From Dillenia suffruticosa (taxonomy: Eukaryota > Streptophyta > Magnoliopsida > Dilleniales > Dilleniaceae): a stretch of DNA of 64,000 nucleotides. The position numbers and the translations under genes were made by a program. Every line of letters starts with the position of its first letter. Positions within the stretch are counted from its first letter, which is position 1. Positions 56,901-64,000 of this stretch are shown here, piece after piece. A model generated the notes under the pieces. The model had not been told where the DNA came from. It ran no database searches and worked only from the letters and a program-made list of their open reading frames with translations. The DNA lies in assembly GCA_033439265.1 (NCBI GenBank), contig JAVTVX010000034.1:14646501-14710500 (forward strand). Reading direction: 5' to 3'.

Positions 56901-58941
56901 GATTTTGGTTGTCCCGGTTTTGCTATTGGTTTCCCTATCAAACTAACTTCAAATGACCCTAGTTTTTACCATGTTATAGTTTAGGATGTCTACAAGTTAT
57001 CCATGAAAAATTCATAGAAAACTACTAAGGTTTGCCTAGGCACTCTCGGACTCACATACTTGTCTTCTCATGGTTGCACAAACAAACACCACATACAAGA
57101 AAGTTTCCACTCAAATTCTAGCACACATATATCACACAAAGACACCTCATTCTTAGTTATTTTGTGTATTTATATAACTCATTTTCCTTGGCAATTTCCA
57201 ACACTCAACACCTTACCCATTTCAACATGCAACTCATGATTCATACTCCAATTTTAAAATCAAACATAATAGACTTTCAACACACATTGCAACCATATGA
57301 ATGCCATATTTTCAGCACACCTTAGGACCATTTTCAGGACAATTTTAGCCACTAGAAGTGTCAAAATTCAGCACATGCACAATGCAATAAAGGGCAAAAT
57401 TTCTCCACCAATGTGCGCACAAATGCAACCCAATTTCTGCACAATAAATGCACACAAACTAGGGACAAATTTTAGTATAATTTAGGCCACCAACAAAGGC
57501 TAAAATTCCTGCATATAAGTTCATGGTTTTCTTATCCCAAAATGAAGCCAAATTAAGGCCAAAATCCAATCCTCCTAATCTGAATTTTTTTTCAACACAT
57601 CTTCTTAGGCTTTTCAGCCATTGATTACTTACTTAAACTAGGTTCAAGTCATCATATAAGGTCATCAACATAAGGTTCTCACAAAGGCATCATGTGCAGA
57701 ATTTTTCTCTTCCTCCAAATTTCTCCATTTTCAGCCAAGTAAGGTTCCCTAACCTAGGCTTCTCCTTTTTACTTCAAATTTAGATATGTTATACTAGATA
57801 ATGAATGGAGTTTATCTTATGAACTGCAGGTTGATTGAAGCCTTGGAAGGACAAGTTTTGCTCCTCCCCTTCAATTTTCAGACCCTTATAGATCTTCAAT
57901 GTAGAGTGCTCTTTTTCAGTTGGTTTTTGGATATGTTCTAACAAGGTTAGAGTAGAGAAAAACCATGTAAAAACATTGGATAGTTGTTTGGAGGAAACCA
58001 CTTCTCCACCTAGGTTTAGGTTTCGGCCAGGAGAAGAGAGGAGAAGAAGATTTTTGGGCTTTGGTTCCTTAGGCAAGCCTTTCTCTCCCTTTCTTCCTCT
58101 CTCTCATGTTGCCTTTCAGTATTCTAAAGGGGCCAACCATGGTTAAGTTAATTTCTAATCATAGTTGAGTTTAATTAACTTAACTCTAACTGAATTTAAC
58201 CATTATTAATTAACAGGGTTAGTTTCTTCCAATCATATAGTGCCACTTATCAAGACCACACAAAATCCAATAAAATAAATTCACACAGTTCAAGAGCATA
58301 ATTGCTTGTCCATTATGCGTATCCACTTGTTAACACGTGATCCTAGGTTGGTCAAAGTTACTATTCACCTCAAAAAATTAAAATCACACACGAAACCTAG
58401 GTTTTCGTGCTGAGTCCAATGTCATTGGTTTCGTGTTAATCTGAGCTCGTTTGATCATCCAAACGTCCTTCGGAGTGAACGAAATTCTCAATCAGTCAAA
58501 ATTTGATCTTGACCTCGAAATGCGTCAAATCTCATCACGGACTCCGTTTTACACGTAGATTTTAAAATACAGGTTTTGGATGGAAACGAGACCGTTTGCT
58601 CGAACAAATTTCAATTCTGCAAAAAATTAGGGTTTATCGGGAGAAAATTTGAGAGCACTGAGCATTTTTGCGCTACGATTTAAATTTCACTTTCATTCCT
58701 TGACCCTTTACTTTTAAAGTGAATTTAGTATGTATATATCTCATGGCATCAAATTTACATGTGTGGTTTTCATTTTGGCTTAGTAACAAAGATTTTCACT
58801 CTCGGTGATTTAGCCGTACAATTTGCAAGCGATTTTCAAAACAAAAAATTTCTTAGTGACTTTTGGGCCTTGAAAACATGATCAATATTATATATACATT
58901 GAGGAGAGTACAATATAAAAGATACCGAAGTGTCGGTGTTA
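53941..58941 (-). repeat. G2-B left (3') LTR, 5.0 kb
   Basis: TGTCACGGCCCG (minus-strand end ...GGGCCGTGACA) to the ATAACACCGACAC start. It lacks the solo LTR present in the right LTR: the empty site CTCACTGCCCTATAAG is near 56860. About 10% divergence from 5596-11210 in the stretches compared. Confidence 0.86.
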
Positions 58942-59346
58942 TTTTTCCTAACCCCCTAAAAACAAGTCTCGTCCTCAAGACTTAAAGAAACTATATAAAG
59001 AAAAGTTGGAGTACTGTCTCCTCATGGCCTCCTCAGACTCCCAAGTCTCTTCCTCGACCTGCTCGCTCCTCTACAAAACTCTAACAAGAGGAACCTCTTT
59101 GCTCTGTAGCTTTTAGACCTGTCGATCCAGAATAGCCACGGGCTGAACAGGTAAGCTCAAGTCCTCTCGAAACTCAACTGGCAGAGCCTCTAAAATATGT
59201 GAGGGATCTGGCTGATATCTTCTAAGCACTGAGACATGGAATACATCATGAATACACAATAGGTCTGCTGGTAGCTCCAATTTATATGCCACACTTCCGA
59301 TCCTCTCAAGGATATGGAAGGGCCCAATATACTTGGGGCTCAACTT
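58942..59346 (-). pseudogene. G2-B integrase C-terminus and chromodomain-like tail
   Basis: Same as 336-740, with the frame 59343-59113 (GPFHILERIGSVAYKLEL to QPVAILDR). Two substitutions (L-to-S and L-to-F type) differ from copy A in this frame. Confidence 0.75.
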
Positions 59347-60556
59347 CTCCGCTGTCTAAATTGAATGACTCCCTTCAAGGGAAATAGCCTTAAGAATATC
59401 ATGTCTTCCACAATGAACTCTAGAGGTCGCCGCCTATGATTTGCATAGGATTTCTGCTTATTTCGGGCGGCTTTCATCTGCGTATGGATAAATCTCACTT
59501 TCTCCTTCGTCTCCTATACCAGTTCAACATTGGTGAGCTACCACTCACCAATATCATCCCAGTACAACGGGGTATGACACTTCATCTTATACAATGCCTC
59601 ATAAGGTGGCATGTCAATGCTCGCCTGATAGCTATTATTATAGGCAAACTCCACTAACGGAAAATACCCAACCCAACTCTCTCAGAAATCCATAACACAT
59701 GCCCTAAGCATGTCCTCCAAAGTCTGAATGGTGCTCTCTAACTAACCATCCTTTTGGGTTGATACGCTATGCTGAAACTTAGTCTAGTACCCAAAGCCTC
59801 CTGTAGACTGAGCCAATAACGGGATGTAAATCTGGGGTCTCGATCTGATACTATCGACACTGGAACCCCATGCAGTCTCACAATCGTATCAATATAGAGG
59901 CGTGCCAATGCCTCAAGCGAGTAATCACTCCTGATCGGGATGAAGTGTGCGGACTTAATAAATCGGTCAACTATCACCCAGATTGTATCATGTTGTGCCG
60001 AAAGTCTATGGCAACCCCACTACGAAATTCATTGTGATATGCTCCCACTTCCACTTAGGGATGGGAAGGGGCTGTAAAGTGCCAGCTGGATGTTGGTGCT
60101 CGGCCTTTACCTGTTAACATACAAGGCAATGAGCAATAAACTCCACAATCTCTCGTTTTATACCCGACCACCAATAACTGTCTTTGATAGTGTGGTACAT
60201 TTTAGTACTGTTGGATATAAAGCATAGGCAGATAAATGGGCCTCCTCAAGAATAGCCCTTTGGAGATCACTATTTGTTGGTACACATACCCGATCTCAGA
60301 AAATCAACAGTCCATCCCTACGGACCCTAAAGTCATTGATATCACCTCTGCTAGCTTTCTCATAAATACCTCGGAGCTCCTTATCACTCTGTGGAAGAAC
60401 CCTGATATGGTCGAGTAAACCGACTGAACTTCAAATTTGACTAGTATAGCTCCCTAAACATCACTAGCCAACCTGACTCCCAAAACTTGGAGTCCTAATA
60501 AACATGAGAGATAAATACTCTCAGTAGTCTAAAAAAAAGAATACGACTTCTGGCTC
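59346..60556 (-). pseudogene. G2-B integrase remnant
   Basis: Same lesions as copy A. Core frame 59977-59738 with [20 protein letters not shown] (Tyr here, Ser in copy A). Confidence 0.75.
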
Positions 60557-61166
60557 AAGGCATCGCCACTACATTAGCCTTGCCCAGATGATAGTCAATA
60601 ATAAGGTTATAATTGCTTAGCAGCTCGAACCATCTCTACTGCCTTAAATTCAACTCCCACTGAGTGAACAAATACTTCAGGCTCTTGGGATCTATAAACA
60701 CCCTAAATGTGACCCCATATAGATAGTAGCGCCATATCTTTAGTGCAAAGAATATGGCCGTTAACTCCAAATCGTGCGTAGCATAGTTCACCTCATGCTT
60801 TTTTAGCTGTCAAGAAGTATAGGCGATAACTCTACCATCTTTCATCAATCATAGCCCAATCCCTACCTGTTAGCATCACTGTACACCACATGCTCCCAAC
60901 TACTCGTGGGAAGGGCTAGAATTGGAGCAGACGTCAACCACTATTTGAGCTTCTGAAAGCTCGCCTCACAATGGTCATCCCATATAAATTTGACGTCCTT
61001 TCACATCAATCTAAATAACGGAGCAGCAATTTAGAAAATCCCTTTACAAATATGCGGTAATACCCGGCTGACCAAGAAAACTCCTTATCTCTGTTACTGT
61101 TATAGCTGCTCCCATCTCAATATAACCTCAACTTTCTGCGAATCAACAAAAATACCCTCCACAGAA
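60556..61166 (-). pseudogene. G2-B RNase H remnant
   Basis: Counterpart of 1950-2560. Broken frames, assigned by position and by comparison with G1. Confidence 0.6.
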
Positions 61167-61896
61167 ACTATATGGCCAAGAAAACCAATTTACCGCAGCC
61201 AAAATTCACACTTGGTGAACTTGGCATAAAGCTATCTCTCACAAAGAAATTGTAGAATCACCATAAGGTGCTGAGCATGCTCATCATCACTCCGCAAGTA
61301 GACTAAGATATCATCAATAAAAACAATAATGAACCGGTAAAAATAATCATGGAAAACTCGATTCGTAAGGTCCATAAATGCAGCAAAGGCGTTAGTCAGC
61401 CCAAACGGCACGACTAAAAACTCATAATGTCCGTATCGGGTGCGGAAAGCCGTATTAGGTACATCCTCGGCCCTAATCCGCAACTGATGGTAACCCGACC
61501 GGAGATCTATCTTTGAGAATACCCTGGTACCCTATAACTGATCAAAGAGATCGTTAATACGTGGTAGTGGGTGCCGATTATTAATGGTAACTTTGTTCAG
61601 CTGTCTATAATCTATACAAAACCGAAATGTGCTATCCTTCTTTTTCACAAACAACACCGTGCACCCCACAGTGACGTGCTAGGACGATAAATCCCTGGTC
61701 CAATAGTTCTTGCAGCTGAACCTTTAGCTCCTTGAGCTTGGCTGGCACCATCCTATATGGTGCCATAGAAATAGGAGTAATCCCTCGAACTACATCAATC
61801 TCAAAATCAAATTTCTGGATTGGTAGTAATCCAGGAAGTTCCTCAGGAAATACATCCGAAAACTCCTATACCATCGGGACCTCCTCAAGCTGCGGG
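61166..61896 (-). pseudogene. G2-B reverse transcriptase remnant
   Basis: Frame 61483-61232 identical in protein to copy A, with [20 protein letters not shown] and the catalytic FIDDIL. Confidence 0.8.
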
Positions 61897-62376
61897 CCCT
61901 GTATGGTGGTATCAATAATGTGGGCCAGATATGCCGTTCCTCCACGGCGCACCAAACGTCTGGCTCTATAACAGAAATAACAAAACGGGTAATACCCGCC
62001 TATCTCCCGTAAAAACCAATGGCGGCTACCCGGGTTTCCTGAACTCAACTTGCTTCATAACGTAATCAGCTGAAGCCTGGTTTGTATTCAACCAGTCCAT
62101 CCCTAGGATGGCATCAAAGTTGGTCATACTGAGAGGAATCAAGTATGCCTCTAACATGGTATCCTCTATCCTGACCTCACAGCCACCATATACTGAATGC
62201 CTAACAATCTGCTCACCAAGAGGAGTGATGACCAAGATCTCATCATCAAGTGGTGAGATAGGCTTATCAGAGTACCTAGCGAAGGAATTGCTCAATATGA
62301 GTAGTTCAACCCTGTGTCTATGAGAACACGGGCGTCAGTACCAAATATATACATGGTACCTAATGACAAAAAGAGT
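61896..62376 (-). pseudogene. G2-B aspartic protease remnant
   Basis: Frame 62295-62026 is 20 codons longer than in copy A, because a substitution near 62289 gives an in-frame Met. Contains VITPLGEQIVRHSVYGGCEV and FDAILGMDWL. Confidence 0.75.
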
Positions 62377-62567
62377 TACACGGAATTTAGAATTCGGAAA
62401 AACTGAATATATATATATATATCAAAACATATATGTACATCAAAGTAGTCAAGCCTCTAATGTTTTAACATGTCATGATTGTACACGAGTATCATGGCAT
62501 ACATGATATAAAAAAAATACAATACAATATAGATCCTATACTTCTGGATCTGTGGGAGGGTTACCCG

Positions 62568-64000
62568 TTACTGCATCAGGGTTCGCCTGAGCATCCTCCT
62601 GAGTCATCGCGTACATGCGAGCCAAATCTCTAGGCTACTGACGTGATTGAGTCTACATGGTGTTGCTCCCGGTAGCCATCTATGGAGCTGTATATACTGA
62701 ATGAGTAGTACTCCCTGCTGTCCCGTGCATGGTGCACTGGTATAGCTCTGCAATCCCTGACCTCTGAAACCCAGATCAGGGCACACACTCCTGATATGAC
62801 CCGGCCTTCCACATTGGAAGCAAGTGTTCGAGCCTCCGTAAGGTCCGAAATGGAAATGACTACATCTGTGGCAAAGAGTCTGCTGTTGCGCCATATACTG
62901 TGTAAAGGCACTGGGGATGGGTGGTTTGAACCCCTGGTGATGAGGTCCCTGCCCCGAACTCTGTGGTCTAAACCCAGAAGTACATCTATGCGAGCCAAAA
63001 CCTCTACATCTCCTAGAGTTTGCCCGGAATATGACCCGGTCCTCTTCCTTTTCTGTTCCTTACCCTCTCTCTGTCTGGCCTCAGCACAAACTATCTCCTT
63101 CGCGTGATAAGCTAAACTAATCACATCTGAGAGGGTAAAACTGGGGGTCACAGTTATGCAGTGTCGGATACTCAAACTGAGGCCGTCCTAAAACTAAAAC
63201 CTCAGCTGCTACGGTATAGCTATTTAGGGACTAAGGCAGCTATCCTCCTGAGTTCTGCCTCATACTCAGCAACAGATCTAGTCCCCTATTTCAAATAGAG
63301 GAACTCAGCTCTCAAACGGTCCTGTTGGAAATCCAGGAAATATCTACGGTCAAACTCTTGTAGAAAATCCTCCTACTGTAAAGGCCCTGTAGCCTCATCT
63401 TGTATAGTATCCCAGCAAGTGAGAGCATCTCCGTCCAATAATCTCTCGGCAACACTGAGTCTAAGGTCCTCACTCAACCTCAGATCTGTAAGAATCTTGT
63501 GAATTCGGTTGATCCAATGCTTTGCCGCGCAGCATTACCAGATCTTGAAAAATCTACACAACCGAGCTGACATGCTCCTTCACTAACTGTGTCAACTCGT
63601 GAACTTGCCTCAGAGTTACAGAAGTGGTCTCAATCAGACCTGAAACTGTTGAGGGCTCGGCCACTGGTGGGGGCTCTAGTGTTGCTGGGATAGGTGCTGC
63701 CGTGGGTGTAGGTGCAGCTGTAGGTGGAGGTGGTGGTGGCATCTGCACACCATACTGACTATACCACTCCTGCCACTACCTCAAAGCGTCTAGTGGTGGT
63801 GGTGGAATCCCTGCCATAGTCATCGCCTGGGGTGGTGCTGGTGTAGGCACCCGTTATGAGGAAGCATCCTCAGGTACCCTAAGGGTCTCAAGCTCCCTCA
63901 AAGTATTAGGTGCTGGTGGAGTCTCAGGTGGCGTGAGTCTAGCTCTATATCCTACTGATCTACCGCATCTAGGCAGTATAATTCTGTAAAAAGAATTCTT
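62568..64000 (-). pseudogene. G2-B gag remnant with zinc knuckle (runs off the window)
   Basis: CCHC knuckle CFQCGRPGHIRSVC within 62894-62604, proline-rich N-terminal piece 63748-63554. One Ala-to-Thr change from copy A in that piece. The start lies beyond the window. Confidence 0.75.

Larger units (their letters stand above)
53941..64000 (-). mobile_element. G2 copy B: left portion of the Tekay/Del-like element
   Basis: The complete left (3') LTR (53941-58941) and internal region to the window edge. 58607-64000 matches 1-5392 with an offset of 58606 (58608 after the (AT)n run). The gag start, primer site and 5' LTR lie beyond 64000. This copy supplies the outer left end of G2 that copy A lacks in the window. 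Confidence 0.9.

Noticed and set aside
62630..63175. 181-codon minus-strand frame (also at 4022-4567)
   Set aside because: It is Gag-derived in its first part, then leaves the Gag frame; the zinc knuckle is in another frame (62894-62604). Treated as part of the gag remnant, not as a separate gene.
1..64000. Exact wrap-around of a circular contig as the explanation for the permutation
   Set aside because: The overlapping 5.4 kb is not identical (about two dozen substitutions and an (AT)n length change), which a simple circular overlap would not give. A join of two haplotypes is still possible and is kept as an alternative.

Overview
This is a flowering-plant nuclear window that is almost entirely nested LTR retrotransposons. 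No host gene, tRNA, rRNA or CRISPR array could be supported. The plant assignment rests on the element types: chromovirus-type Ty3/gypsy with very long LTRs, Sirevirus-like Ty1/copia with an extra 3' ORF, a CACTA (En/Spm) transposase remnant, and initiator-tRNA-Met primer sites. The species cannot be named from this.

Layout. (1) 1-11210 is the right part of G2, a minus-strand Tekay/Del-like gypsy element with LTRs of about 5 kb. Its right LTR carries a minus-strand copia solo LTR (8580-9044). (2) 11211-16764 is the 3' half of X, a degenerate Sirevirus-like copia element: RT/RNase H, an extra ORF remnant and the right LTR. (3) 16770-17968 is unannotated AT-rich sequence. (4) 17974-39894 is G1, a plus-strand Tekay/Del-like gypsy element with TSD ACTAT. 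Two young copia elements sit in its 3' LTR: copia-1 (+, 26633-31782) and copia-2 (-, 33562-38651). (5) 39900-43190 is flank with a decayed CACTA transposase. (6) 43196-53940 is the 5' half of X: left LTR, gag, protease, integrase and the start of RT. An intact copia-3 (+, 48636-53749) is inserted in it. (7) 53941-64000 is the left part of G2, again minus strand.

The main structural result is that X and G2 are circularly permuted in the window. The left half of X (TSD ATAAA at 43191-43195) lies downstream of its right half (TSD ATAAA at 16765-16769). The two halves also meet across the two outer ends of G2, between 53940 and 11211. In addition, 1-5392 matches 58607-64000 almost base for base, with about two dozen differences by eye, mostly transitions, and one (AT)n indel. 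The simplest reading is a tandem duplication with a period of about 58.6 kb, of which the window shows slightly more than one unit. A false duplication of two haplotypes in assembly is the main alternative.

Relative ages from LTR comparison by eye: X, G1 and G2 are old (roughly 10% LTR divergence and broken ORFs). Copia-1 (3 LTR differences), copia-2 (1) and copia-3 (none seen) are recent. Copia-3 keeps a complete 1416-residue Gag-Pol and is the only clearly autonomous-looking element.
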